A DNA stretch of 64,000 nt, from assembly GCA_023399055.1 (NCBI GenBank), contig JAEWQV010000014.1, positions 124,001 through 188,000 of the forward strand, written 5' to 3'. Within the stretch, counting starts at the first letter, position 1. Every line of letters starts with the position of its first letter. This DNA comes from Bacillota bacterium. GTDB lineage: Bacteria; Bacillota; Clostridia; Lachnospirales; Lachnospiraceae. Positions 35,676 to 43,981 of the stretch are shown here, piece after piece. The notes beneath the pieces were generated by a model. The model made no database searches and had not been told where the DNA came from. It saw only the letters and a program-made list of their open reading frames with translations. Made by a program: the position numbers and the translations under genes.

Positions 35676-36806
35676 ATGAAGAAATTAAAAGTTATGACAG
35701 TAGTCGGTACTAGACCAGAGATTATTCGGCTTTCCTCGGTAATTAAAAAACTAAATGAATCTGATGCAATTGATCATGTACTTGTTCATACCGGGCAAAA
35801 TTATGATTATGAACTAAATCAGGTATTCTTCGAGGATCTGCAACTAAGTGCCCCAGATTATTATTTAGATGCAGCAAAGGGCAATGCTACGGAAACAATT
35901 GGTAATATTTTGATTAATATAGAGCCAATATTATTCAGGGAAAATCCCAATGCCCTTTTGGTACTTGGTGATACGAACAGCTGCCTTAGTGCGATTGCTG
36001 CAAAGAAGAGGCAAATACCAATTTTTCATATGGAGGCCGGAAATCGATGCTTTGACCAAAGGGTACCCGAAGAAACCAATCGTAAACTAGTGGATCATAT
36101 CGCAGATATTAATCTACCTTATAGTGAGATTGCTAAAAGTTATTTAATCAAAGAAGGATTTCCGCAGGATCGTATCATTAAAACCGGAAGCCCAATGTTC
36201 GAGGTAATTCAATCAAAACTCTTAGAAATAGAGAACTCCGATATTCTAGATAGATTGGAACTAAAACCACAAAAATATTATCTGGTATCCTTTCACAGAG
36301 AAGAAAATGTGAACTCCGATCATAACTTATTAAATCTTGTGGATGCATTAAATGAAGTTGCCATCAGAGATCAGCTGCCAATTATTATAAGTACCCATCC
36401 AAGAACCAGAAATAGACTACAGGAAAAGAAAGTAGTTTTTCATCCCCTCATTAAAGTTCTAAAACCCTTCGGTTATTTGGACTATTTAAAATTGCAAAGT
36501 AAAGCTAAAGCAGTACTAAGTGACAGCGGAACCATTAGTGAAGAAGCTGCCATTCTTAAATTCAAGGCAGTAAACCTAAGACAAGCACATGAGAGGATGG
36601 AAGCTATGGAGGAAGCCATTGTAATGCTCACTGGATTATCAAAAGAGCGAATTCTTCAAGCTTTGGAGGTGCTTGAGACTCAAACTATAAACACTCTCGA
36701 TTATGTTGAGGATTATACAAAATATAATGTGTCAGAGAAAGTCCTTCGTATCATAATATCATATACAGACTATATTAACAGGGTTGTTTGGAATAAGGAT
36801 ATATAA
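35676..36806 (+). CDS. capG: CapG: UDP-N-acetyl sugar 2-epimerase (non-hydrolysing type)
   Basis: 376 residues, GT-B-like UDP-GlcNAc 2-epimerase. Motifs: VVGTRPEIIRLSSVI, HTGQNYDYELNQVFF, VLGDTNSCLSAIAAK, HMEAGNRCFDQRVPEE, SFHREENV and LSDSGTISEEAAIL. As the direct partner of capF (its ATG follows the capF TAA) it should complete UDP-L-FucNAc. A hydrolysing activity that also serves the NeuB branch cannot be excluded, since no SpsG/PseG/NeuC gene is seen. Last gene of the polysaccharide locus. Confidence 0.92.
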   Translation: MKKLKVMTVVGTRPEIIRLSSVIKKLNESDAIDHVLVHTGQNYDYELNQVFFEDLQLSAPDYYLDAAKGNATETIGNILINIEPILFRENPNALLVLGDTNSCLSAIAAKKRQIPIFHMEAGNRCFDQRVPEETNRKLVDHIADINLPYSEIAKSYLIKEGFPQDRIIKTGSPMFEVIQSKLLEIENSDILDRLELKPQKYYLVSFHREENVNSDHNLLNLVDALNEVAIRDQLPIIISTHPRTRNRLQEKKVVFHPLIKVLKPFGYLDYLKLQSKAKAVLSDSGTISEEAAILKFKAVNLRQAHERMEAMEEAIVMLTGLSKERILQALEVLETQTINTLDYVEDYTKYNVSEKVLRIIISYTDYINRVVWNKDI

Positions 36807-36847
36807 TGATTTATGTTCTATTATTTTACTTTGCTGGATTTATTTAT

Positions 36848-36879
36848 GGGCTGCTACAAATTAGTGCAGCAGCCCATAC
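36848..36879. terminator. Hairpin between the convergent capG and small membrane gene
   Basis: ATGGGCTGCT (36848-36857) pairs perfectly with AGCAGCCCAT (36870-36879). T-tracts are weak on both sides (ACGTTT on plus), but its place between convergent genes suits a shared terminator. Confidence 0.6.
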
Positions 36880-36921
36880 GTTTGACCTTATATTATTTTA
36901 TACTAAGCTAGAATAGCAAAA

Positions 36922-37242
36922 TTAGCATCTAACCCAGAATAATAATCTCTTAAGTAATCCAGCCAGAACACCAAACAAAGCAGCAATTAGAATGCTAATT
37001 AAAGCATAAATTCTAGTAAAGCTTAAACAAGTGAATTCAAATATCAAAATTTCTATCGTGGTAACCCCATGGAATAGATATAAGCCAGTAATCATGATAA
37101 TAAAGGTGATTAAATCTAAAATTAATGCAGCACCAACATTAACCGCGGCTCTATTGCATCCAATTACACTATAAAGTAAAGCACCGATGAAGCCTGGTAC
37201 AATAATTACTAAGAGGTACTGAAACAATTGTAAAAAATCCAT
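36922..37242 (-). CDS. Small membrane protein of unknown function
   Basis: 106 residues, mostly hydrophobic, with about three transmembrane segments (LLVIIVPGFIGALLYSVIG, ALILDLITFIIMITGLYLF, and a C-terminal LISILIAALFGVLAGLLK). It ends with KRLLFWVRC. No family is recognised. The start is ATG 37242 with AAGGAG eight bases upstream on the minus strand; an ATG at 37248 is too close to that site. It faces capG and is divergent from the LysM/GH18 gene. Confidence 0.65.
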   Translation of the reverse strand: MDFLQLFQYLLVIIVPGFIGALLYSVIGCNRAAVNVGAALILDLITFIIMITGLYLFHGVTTIEILIFEFTCLSFTRIYALISILIAALFGVLAGLLKRLLFWVRC

Positions 37243-37471
37243 AATCATCTCTCCTTAAGGAATATTTTTGTAACTTTATGTTTCTATAATATAATACGTT
37301 ATTTGTCATATTTGGTGACAGATAAATATCTATAAATAGACAAAAATAAACATAATTTCGACATAAGAATTAAAACAATAGGAATAGTTAAACTTACTCA
37401 ATAAATTTGCGTTGTGGTAATAAGAATAGTAAAGCATATAATAATAGAAAGATAGTTGAATGAGGTTAGTT

Positions 37472-38776
37472 ATGATCATACATATCGTACAATCTGGAGA
37501 GACCATTGAAAGCATAGCAAATTCCTATGGAATTTCAGTTAGTAGATTGATAATTGATAACGATTTAACTAATTTCAATCAATTGGTTTTGGGCCAAACC
37601 ATAGTGGTTGCTATTCCAGAAAAGACATATGTGGTGATGGAGGGGGATACAGTAGAAAGTATTGCAGATAAGAATGGTATATCAATTAGAGAATTACTTC
37701 AAAACAACTCATTTCTCTATAATCGGAATTTCATTTTTCCCGGAGAGACCCTTGTAATTAGTTATGGTGCGGTTGGTAATATCGTTAATACCAATGGCTA
37801 TGCATACCCTTTTATTGATTTTAATATTCTAAAAAGAACACTTCCTTATTTAACGTTTATATCGATATTTGGATACTTAATTAAGGCGGATGGAAACATT
37901 GAAAGTGTGGCTGACTATGATTTGCTTAGTATTTCGCGGCTATATCAGGTAGCACCGATCTTACTGTTATCGGCGCAAAATATTCAGGGGAATATTGACT
38001 TAGAAGTAGCATTTCGGGTACTCTATGACGAAGATGTACAAGAAAATCTTATAAATAATATTTTCGAAATCTTAAAGAGCAAGAATTATTCTGGAGTAAA
38101 TGTAACTTATCAATTTATAGACAAGGATAATATTGAATATTACAATAAGCTAACTATGAAAATATATGCGCGCCTGCATTATGCTGGGTTTCTGATATTT
38201 ATAACCTTACCACATAATAAGGTCATTATCGGTCATAAAGTGACTTTTGAGCGGTTTGACTATTCTGTAATTGGACAATATTGTGATGGAATTACAATTA
38301 TGAACTATAACTGGGGTTATTCCTATGGACCGCCAGCGCCTGTATCATCTATTTCAGACCTCAAGGAAGTATTAAATTATGTATTAACTCAAGTTCCACC
38401 GGAAAAGATAAATTTAGGAATACCGATTATCGGATATGACTGGGAACTTCCTTATATCATTGGTGTTTCAAAGGCACGGTCCTTAACGATTAATTCAGCA
38501 GTTAATTTGGCAAGTGAATTTAATGCAGTTATTTTATTTGATGAGGTTTCAAAGACCCCGTATTTTGAATATATTGATTCACGTAGTGGGGTACCAACAA
38601 GGCATATTGTTTGGTTTGTTGATGCAAGAAGTATTAATTCCTTGATGGATTTAGTGGATAACTATAATTTAAAAGGGTCGGGGATCTGGAATATAATGTA
38701 TTTCTATGCTCAGATGTGGACAGTGATCAATACCCAAAATGATATTGCAACTATCGAGCCAAGAATAAATTCATAA
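37472..38776 (+). CDS. LysM-GH18 protein (SleL/YaaH-like) with a degenerate active site
   Basis: 434 residues. Two LysM domains bind peptidoglycan: residues ~3-48 (HIVQSGETIESIANSYGIS) and ~53-98 (YVVMEGDTVESIADKNGIS). Residues ~105-430 are a GH18 barrel like the spore cortex-lytic enzymes SleL/YaaH. The active-site strand, normally DxxDxDxE, reads YSGVNVTYQFID, with Gln214 where the catalytic Glu should be and both inner Asp lost. It is probably inactive as a hydrolase and may only bind. The rest of the fold (ITIMNYNWGYSYGPPAP, PIIGYDWELP, GSGIWNIMYF) is preserved. ATG 37472 follows GAGG by five to six bases. No signal peptide, as in SleL. No clear sporulation promoter found. Confidence 0.87.
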   Translation: MIIHIVQSGETIESIANSYGISVSRLIIDNDLTNFNQLVLGQTIVVAIPEKTYVVMEGDTVESIADKNGISIRELLQNNSFLYNRNFIFPGETLVISYGAVGNIVNTNGYAYPFIDFNILKRTLPYLTFISIFGYLIKADGNIESVADYDLLSISRLYQVAPILLLSAQNIQGNIDLEVAFRVLYDEDVQENLINNIFEILKSKNYSGVNVTYQFIDKDNIEYYNKLTMKIYARLHYAGFLIFITLPHNKVIIGHKVTFERFDYSVIGQYCDGITIMNYNWGYSYGPPAPVSSISDLKEVLNYVLTQVPPEKINLGIPIIGYDWELPYIIGVSKARSLTINSAVNLASEFNAVILFDEVSKTPYFEYIDSRSGVPTRHIVWFVDARSINSLMDLVDNYNLKGSGIWNIMYFYAQMWTVINTQNDIATIEPRINS

Positions 38777-38881
38777 GGATGCGGATTATTAGAAAAAAGG
38801 AATACTTCTAACTAAATTTTAGGGAATAATAAATTTATAAAAAAATTAGAGTAATTCATAGTACAAAAATGAGTTTTGTGC

Positions 38882-38887
38882 TATACT
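38882..38887 (+). promoter_or_regulatory. Possible extended -10 promoter for the lipid kinase gene
   Basis: TATACT with TGC just upstream (TG-N extended -10). The -35 region is weak. It lies 38 nt before the ATG of the next gene. Confidence 0.4.
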
Positions 38888-38924
38888 CTTGTTGGAAATA
38901 TTTACTGTATATACGGAGGATCAG

Positions 38925-39815
38925 ATGAAAAAACTGTTATTTATATTTAATCCCTCAGCAGGAAGAGGTAAAATAAAAAATAAATTATTTGATATTATTA
39001 ATACTTTTGTTAAGCATGGATACAAAGTGACGGTATTCCCGACACAGAACAAAGGGGACGCTACACAGATAATAACAAGAGAGTCAGAGTTGTATGACAT
39101 TCTAGTTTGTGCTGGAGGAGATGGGACACTGAATGAAGTCATTTCTGGACAAATGTTTTCCGGAAAAGTAATCCCCATTGGGTACATACCAGCGGGTTCT
39201 ATGAACGATGTTGCGCATAGTCTTAAAATAAGCAAAGAAGTTAAGAATGCAGTTCAAAATATAATGACTGGTTCACCGAAGTTACTTGATGTGGGTAAAT
39301 TTAATGATAAATATTTTATCTATGTGGCAGCCTTCGGTGCATTTACAGATGTACCATATACTACCTCTCAAAAAAATAAAAATGTAATTGGAATTCTATC
39401 TTATTATCTGGAAGGCATAAAAAAAATATCAGAACTAAAAGCAAAACATGTCAAGGTTTTATATGATAATAAAGTAATAGAAGATGATTTTATTTTAGGG
39501 TTTGTAACCAATTCTTTATATATTGCCGGGTTTAAAAATATAAATTATAGAAAGACAAGCCTGAACGATGGGATTTTTGAGATGCTTTTGGTTAAGATGC
39601 CGAAGAATATCTTTGATCTTGAGGCTATCATTTCCTCGTTAATTAATAATAAGATTAACGAAAACCATCTTTACTACATTCAGGCGGCGAAAATAACTGT
39701 TATTTCCGACTCCATGGAATGGACAGTGGACGGAGAATTTGGTGGAGTATATGAAAAAGTTGAAATTGAAAATTGTAATAATGCCATTGAGATTATCTGT
39801 AAACCGGGCAAGTAG
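38925..39815 (+). CDS. Diacylglycerol/lipid kinase family protein (YegS/DagK-like)
   Basis: 296 residues. Begins KKLLFIFNPSAGRGKIKNKL and has VCAGGDGTLNEVISG (the GGDGT ATP-binding motif) and IPAGSMNDVAHSL, as in DAG kinase catalytic domains; later VDGEFGG is also typical. Family members phosphorylate diacylglycerol or related lipids to recycle them into phospholipid. Start ATG 38925 has CGGAGG upstream; an earlier in-frame start lacks a site. It appears to be a single-gene unit. Confidence 0.88.
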   Translation: MKKLLFIFNPSAGRGKIKNKLFDIINTFVKHGYKVTVFPTQNKGDATQIITRESELYDILVCAGGDGTLNEVISGQMFSGKVIPIGYIPAGSMNDVAHSLKISKEVKNAVQNIMTGSPKLLDVGKFNDKYFIYVAAFGAFTDVPYTTSQKNKNVIGILSYYLEGIKKISELKAKHVKVLYDNKVIEDDFILGFVTNSLYIAGFKNINYRKTSLNDGIFEMLLVKMPKNIFDLEAIISSLINNKINENHLYYIQAAKITVISDSMEWTVDGEFGGVYEKVEIENCNNAIEIICKPGK

Positions 39816-39924
39816 AACCTTATACGTAATCCTATAATTATTTTAAGAGTATTCAGAGAGAATAGTAATAGGTTTCGAGGTGTTAAATAATTGGGGTTAA
39901 CAGTCAGACTACAATATTTAATTC

Positions 39925-39954
39925 TTGACATTTGAATAGCAATATTAATATAAT
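39925..39954 (+). promoter_or_regulatory. Sigma-A promoter for the DUF3877-like gene
   Basis: TTGACA (39925-39930), 18-nt spacer, TATAAT (39949-39954). Both boxes match consensus. It leaves a ~140-nt leader before ATG 40102. Confidence 0.7.
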
Positions 39955-40010
39955 CATTTAGTTGATTAAATGCTCAACTATTAAATTATAACATTGAAAG
40001 AAATTGTATG

Positions 40011-40039
40011 AATGCCTGCGGCAGATGCTTGCGGGCATT
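40011..40039 (+). repeat. GC-rich hairpin in the leader of the DUF3877-like gene
   Basis: AATGCCTGC (40011-40019) pairs with GCGGGCATT (40031-40039), one G-U pair, 11-nt loop. No T-tract. It lies in the transcribed leader, about 60 nt before the start codon. Confidence 0.5.
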
Positions 40040-40101
40040 ACCTTAATACTGTAGTTGACATCATAGTTAATCAAAATAAATTTAAAGGTAAGGTGAGGAA
40101 T

Positions 40102-40653
40102 ATGAGTATATTAAAGAAGCCTGATTATATAGGATTAGAAAATAATATAATGGACGTAATAAAAGAGGAACAGATTAAACTTGGGTATCGAGATGAAAAA
40201 ATTCGATTATATTATCCCAGGGAGTCCTTAAAAAATTATTTAGGTAAAGAATTAACACAAGAAGAATTAGACAAGTCTCTGGCAGCATTTCGAGTGCATG
40301 CAGCAGAGCGTCTTGGTAATCTGGAAATTTCAAATGCAGGAGATCGCTATTGTATATTAATACCTGCAAGTGGTGTAACTTATGTTCATCAGAATATAAA
40401 ACGTGAATTTTTAGAAGAGTTTATAAAAACCATTGGTAACCATAATTTAACCATTGAAAATATATTAAAAGTATTTTATAGTCATTCTAATAAAGTAGTA
40501 TGTCAAAAGGAAAATCATGGTGAGTTTGAATATTTAATCTATTTTGAAGATGGTATTCCAGACAGCTATCGGTATTGCATCACCTTTGAAGAACACCATG
40601 CAATATATCACCGCTTTACCATAGCAGATTATAATTCCTTTGATTTTTCTTAA
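40102..40653 (+). CDS. Uncharacterised cytoplasmic protein, DUF3877-like
   Basis: 183 residues, soluble, no membrane segment. It reads MSILKKPDYIGLENNIMDVI, then GYRDEKIRLYYPRESL and a central RYCILIPASGVTYVHQN; the C-terminal half is rich in aromatic and acidic residues. I associate it tentatively with DUF3877, a family found in Lachnospiraceae; no function is known. ATG 40102 is behind AAGGTGAGG. The frame is open further upstream to 40012, but that stretch contains the leader hairpin. Confidence 0.7.
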   Translation: MSILKKPDYIGLENNIMDVIKEEQIKLGYRDEKIRLYYPRESLKNYLGKELTQEELDKSLAAFRVHAAERLGNLEISNAGDRYCILIPASGVTYVHQNIKREFLEEFIKTIGNHNLTIENILKVFYSHSNKVVCQKENHGEFEYLIYFEDGIPDSYRYCITFEEHHAIYHRFTIADYNSFDFS

Positions 40654-40721
40654 ATTTTACTATATTTAGTTATTATATGGATTTCTCATAATATTCCATG
40701 TGATTATTTATGCATATCCTA

Positions 40722-40750
40722 TTGACATGTTGCATAAGTATAGCTAAAAT
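40722..40750 (+). promoter_or_regulatory. Sigma-A promoter of the opp operon
   Basis: TTGACA (40722-40727), exactly 17 nt, TAAAAT (40745-40750). Transcription would start near 40757, upstream of the terminator-like hairpin at 40791. Confidence 0.7.
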
Positions 40751-40790
40751 TGTTATCAAATGTTATCTAAAAAATAGAATAATAAGAATA

Positions 40791-40830
40791 AAAATCGGCA
40801 AAGGTGTCATTGGGATTTGCCATTTTTATT
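40791..40830 (+). terminator. Terminator-like hairpin in the oppB leader
   Basis: AAAATCGGCAAA pairs with TTTGCCATTTTT (one C/A mismatch) around GGTGTCATTGGGA; TTTTTATT follows. It ends 15 nt before ATG 40846, between the promoter and oppB, so it may attenuate the operon or serve the upstream gene. Confidence 0.6.
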
Positions 40831-40845
40831 GTAGAGGAGTAACCG

Positions 40846-41763
40846 ATGATTAAGTATGTAATTAAAAGACTATTGCTTGCAATAATTACAGTTTTTATTG
40901 TAGGCACGTTAACGTTCTTCCTGATGAACATGGTTCCAGGTGGACCCTTCCTTTCAGAAAAAGCAATCAGTCCAGCTGCACAGAAAGCATTAGAGGCAAA
41001 GTATGGCTTGGATAAACCACTGTTTCAGCAATATGTTACATATATGACTGATGCACTTCATGGTGATTTTGGTGATAGCTTAAAACAGAGAGGTCGAACC
41101 GTTGCCTCCATAATAACAACAAAGTTTCCTGTTTCAGCTAGGGTAGGAGGATGTGCCATCCTTCTGTCACTATTAATTGGTATTCCTTTGGGATGTATAG
41201 CAGCCTTAAATAGAGGTAAGTTTTTGGATAGCTTTGTCAGCGTAATCTCAACTTTTGGTATTGCTGTACCCAGCTTTGTTATCTGTACATTATTAATGTA
41301 TTTCTTAGGAGTTCATTTAAAATTACTACCAACGTTTGGTATTACCTCCTGGAAACATTATGTTATGCCTGTAATGGCACTTTCCTTTTATCCTACTGCT
41401 TATATTATGAGACTTATGAGATCCTCCTTATTAGACGTTTTGGGACAGGATTATATGAGAACCACCAAAGCGAAAGGTGTATCACAATTCTTTGCCTTAT
41501 ATAAGCATGCACTTAGAAATGCAATTCTTCCTGTTATTACGTATTTAGGACCTATGACAGCCTACACTTTAACCGGTAGCTTTGTAGTTGAAAAGATATT
41601 CACAATCCCTGGCCTAGGTGGAGAATTTATTGGATCTATTGGTAGCCGAGATTATACTATCATTATGGGTACTACAATATTCCTTGCTGCACTTATGGTG
41701 TTCATGAATGTAGTTGTTGATATTGTATATAAGCTGGTTGATCCAAGAATTAAATTGAAATAA
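40846..41763 (+). CDS. oppB: Oligopeptide ABC transporter permease OppB
   Basis: 305 residues, six helices, BPD_transp_1 family. It opens MIKYVIKRLLLAIITVFIVG and has YGLDKPLFQQYVTYMTDALHGDFG, typical of OppB/DppB, and the cytoplasmic EAA loop near KAKGVSQFFALYKHALRNAI. Forms the membrane channel with OppC for peptide uptake. GAGGAG precedes the ATG. First gene of oppBCDFA. Confidence 0.94.
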   Translation: MIKYVIKRLLLAIITVFIVGTLTFFLMNMVPGGPFLSEKAISPAAQKALEAKYGLDKPLFQQYVTYMTDALHGDFGDSLKQRGRTVASIITTKFPVSARVGGCAILLSLLIGIPLGCIAALNRGKFLDSFVSVISTFGIAVPSFVICTLLMYFLGVHLKLLPTFGITSWKHYVMPVMALSFYPTAYIMRLMRSSLLDVLGQDYMRTTKAKGVSQFFALYKHALRNAILPVITYLGPMTAYTLTGSFVVEKIFTIPGLGGEFIGSIGSRDYTIIMGTTIFLAALMVFMNVVVDIVYKLVDPRIKLK

Positions 41764-41873
41764 TTTTGCTGACAATATCAAAAATAATAATAGTAGATTA
41801 CAAGGAAAGGATAAGTGCAAACTACCTTTGTTCATAGAATTAAGGTTAGCATTGCAATTTAATTTGCAATTGC

Positions 41874-42932
41874 ATGAAAATAAATATGAAAAACAATCCG
41901 ATGTCATTACAAAAAAAATGGAATTACGAAGATTTTCTTCCTGCTAGTGAGGAGGAAAAGGAAAGCCTGGTTGCCATGCGTGAAAGCGTTGGCTTTTGGC
42001 GCGATGGCTTCCGACGTTTGAAAAAAAATAAGGTTGCAATGGTAAGCTTATTTGTAGTTATCTTTATAATATTTATATCGTTCATCGTTCCACTTTTTTA
42101 TCCATATTCCTATAAGACGCAGATTAGAGGATCTGAAAATCTTAAGCCTATGTCTTATTCGGAAAAAGAAATAGCACGTATGGATGCTGGTGAGAATATT
42201 TTTCCTCACATTTTAGGTACAGACAAATTAGGTCGTGATTATGCAATCCGAATTATGATAGGTTCTAGAATTTCTCTTATCGTAGGTTTAGTTGCAACAG
42301 CAATCATTCTCGTAATCGGATCTACCTATGGTGCGGTCGCTGCTTTTGCAGGTGGTAAGACAGACTTAGTTATGATGAGAATCGTAGATATTATCTATAC
42401 GGTTCCTGATATATTGCTAATTGTTCTTTTATCCTTCGCCTTAAAACACCCATTAGAAGTATTAACCTCACTTCCTGGGTTTCAATGGATACAAACGGTT
42501 GGAACTAATTTAATCAGTATCTTCATTGTATTTGCACTTTTATATTGGGTTGGTATGGCTCGTATGGTACGTAGTCAGGTACTTATGTTAAAAGAAAGTG
42601 AATATGTAACTGCAGCTAGAGCTTTAGGTGCTTCCAGTGGAAGAATAATTAGAAAGCACTTATTAACTAACTGTATCGGTACTTTGATTGTTACCACTAC
42701 ACTTCAAATTCCATCTTCAATTTTTACAGAGAGCTTCTTAAGCTTTCTTGGTTTAGGTGTTGCTGTGCCCTTGCCTTCCTTAGGAAGTCTTGCAAGTGAT
42801 GCAATTAACGGTATTAATACCTACCCTTATTTGCTCTTTGCACCTGCTTTATTAATCAGCTTAATTATCTTAAGCTTTAACTTGTTAGGTGATGGATTAC
42901 GTGATGCATTTGATCCAAAACTGAAAAACTAA
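41874..42932 (+). CDS. oppC: Oligopeptide ABC transporter permease OppC
   Basis: 352 residues; an OppC_N segment (FWRDGFRRLKKNKVAMVSLF) then the BPD_transp_1 permease part with the EAA loop (AARALGASSGRIIRKHLLTN) and SFLSFLGLGVAVPLPSLG. Pairs with OppB. None of the candidate ATGs (41874, 41886, 41901) has a ribosome site; an AT-rich stem, ATTGCAA (41851-41857) with TTGCAAT (41864-41870), sits where one would be. The 110-nt gap after oppB is larger than elsewhere in the operon. The first ATG is used here. Confidence 0.92.
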   Translation: MKINMKNNPMSLQKKWNYEDFLPASEEEKESLVAMRESVGFWRDGFRRLKKNKVAMVSLFVVIFIIFISFIVPLFYPYSYKTQIRGSENLKPMSYSEKEIARMDAGENIFPHILGTDKLGRDYAIRIMIGSRISLIVGLVATAIILVIGSTYGAVAAFAGGKTDLVMMRIVDIIYTVPDILLIVLLSFALKHPLEVLTSLPGFQWIQTVGTNLISIFIVFALLYWVGMARMVRSQVLMLKESEYVTAARALGASSGRIIRKHLLTNCIGTLIVTTTLQIPSSIFTESFLSFLGLGVAVPLPSLGSLASDAINGINTYPYLLFAPALLISLIILSFNLLGDGLRDAFDPKLKN

Positions 42933-42949
42933 TGAAAGGGAGCGAAACA

Positions 42950-43981
42950 ATGGGACAATATTTAGTAGAAATTAAAAATGAAAAGCTTTCTTTCTTTACA
43001 CCAGCAGGAGAGGTAAAAGCGTTAAATGACGTATCTTTCCACTTAAATGATGGTGAAGTTCTTGGTATTGTTGGAGAAAGTGGTTCTGGAAAATCAGTAA
43101 CAGCCTATAGCTTAATGGGATTAACCGCTCATCCTGGTAAATTAATTGGTGGTACCTTAGAGTTTAATGGCCACATGATGCAGAAATTGAATGAAAAGCA
43201 AATGAGTAAAATCCGTGGAAATGAAGTATCTATTATATTCCAGGATCCTATGACCAGCTTAAATCCTGTATTTACTGTTGGAAATCAGATTATAGAGGTA
43301 ATTTTGTTACATACAAAATTAAATCGTAAACAAGCCCGTGCTAGAGTAATAGAATTACTTACCTTAGTTGGTATCAATGAACCTGAGAAAAGAATAAAGC
43401 AATACCCTCATGAGTTATCCGGTGGTATGCGTCAGCGTATTATGATTGCCATGGCACTCGCTTGTGAGCCAAAATTATTAATTGCAGATGAGCCAACCAC
43501 AGCTCTTGACGTTACCATTCAAGCTCAAATTCTTGAGTTAATGGTTGAGCTTAAAAATAAATTAGGTATGGCAATTATTATGATTACACATGATTTGGGT
43601 ATTGTTGCCAGCATGTGTGAGAAAATCGCAGTTATGTATGCTGGTAAAATTGTAGAATACGGTACGACCGATGAGATATTCTATAATCCCAAGCACGAAT
43701 ATACAAAAGGCTTACTTTTGAGTATTCCAAGAATGGATGCAAAAGAACATGAAAGACTTGTTCCAATTGAAGGAACACCGATTGATATGTTGAATCCACC
43801 TAAGGGATGTCCGTTTGCACCAAGATGTAGTAACTGTATGAAAATCTGTTTAAGAGAAATGCCTCCGGTAACAAATATTAGCGAAACTCACTATACACAG
43901 TGCTGGATGAATCAGAAAGACGAGATGGAGAATACGACTGCCTCCGGTGTTGAAGCAGAGGGAGGTACTGTAAATGAGTGA
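42950..43981 (+). CDS. oppD: Oligopeptide ABC transporter ATPase OppD
   Basis: 343 residues. Walker A GESGSGKSVTAYSL, signature LSGGMRQRIMIAMAL, Walker B KLLIADEPTTALD, and the C-terminal oligo_HPY region with PPKGCPFAPRC, whose cysteines often hold an Fe-S cluster. Energises peptide uptake with OppF. ATG 42950 follows GGGAG by seven bases; the ATG at 42932 overlaps the oppC stop and stands before that site. It overlaps oppF by eight bases. Confidence 0.94.
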   Translation: MGQYLVEIKNEKLSFFTPAGEVKALNDVSFHLNDGEVLGIVGESGSGKSVTAYSLMGLTAHPGKLIGGTLEFNGHMMQKLNEKQMSKIRGNEVSIIFQDPMTSLNPVFTVGNQIIEVILLHTKLNRKQARARVIELLTLVGINEPEKRIKQYPHELSGGMRQRIMIAMALACEPKLLIADEPTTALDVTIQAQILELMVELKNKLGMAIIMITHDLGIVASMCEKIAVMYAGKIVEYGTTDEIFYNPKHEYTKGLLLSIPRMDAKEHERLVPIEGTPIDMLNPPKGCPFAPRCSNCMKICLREMPPVTNISETHYTQCWMNQKDEMENTTASGVEAEGGTVNE

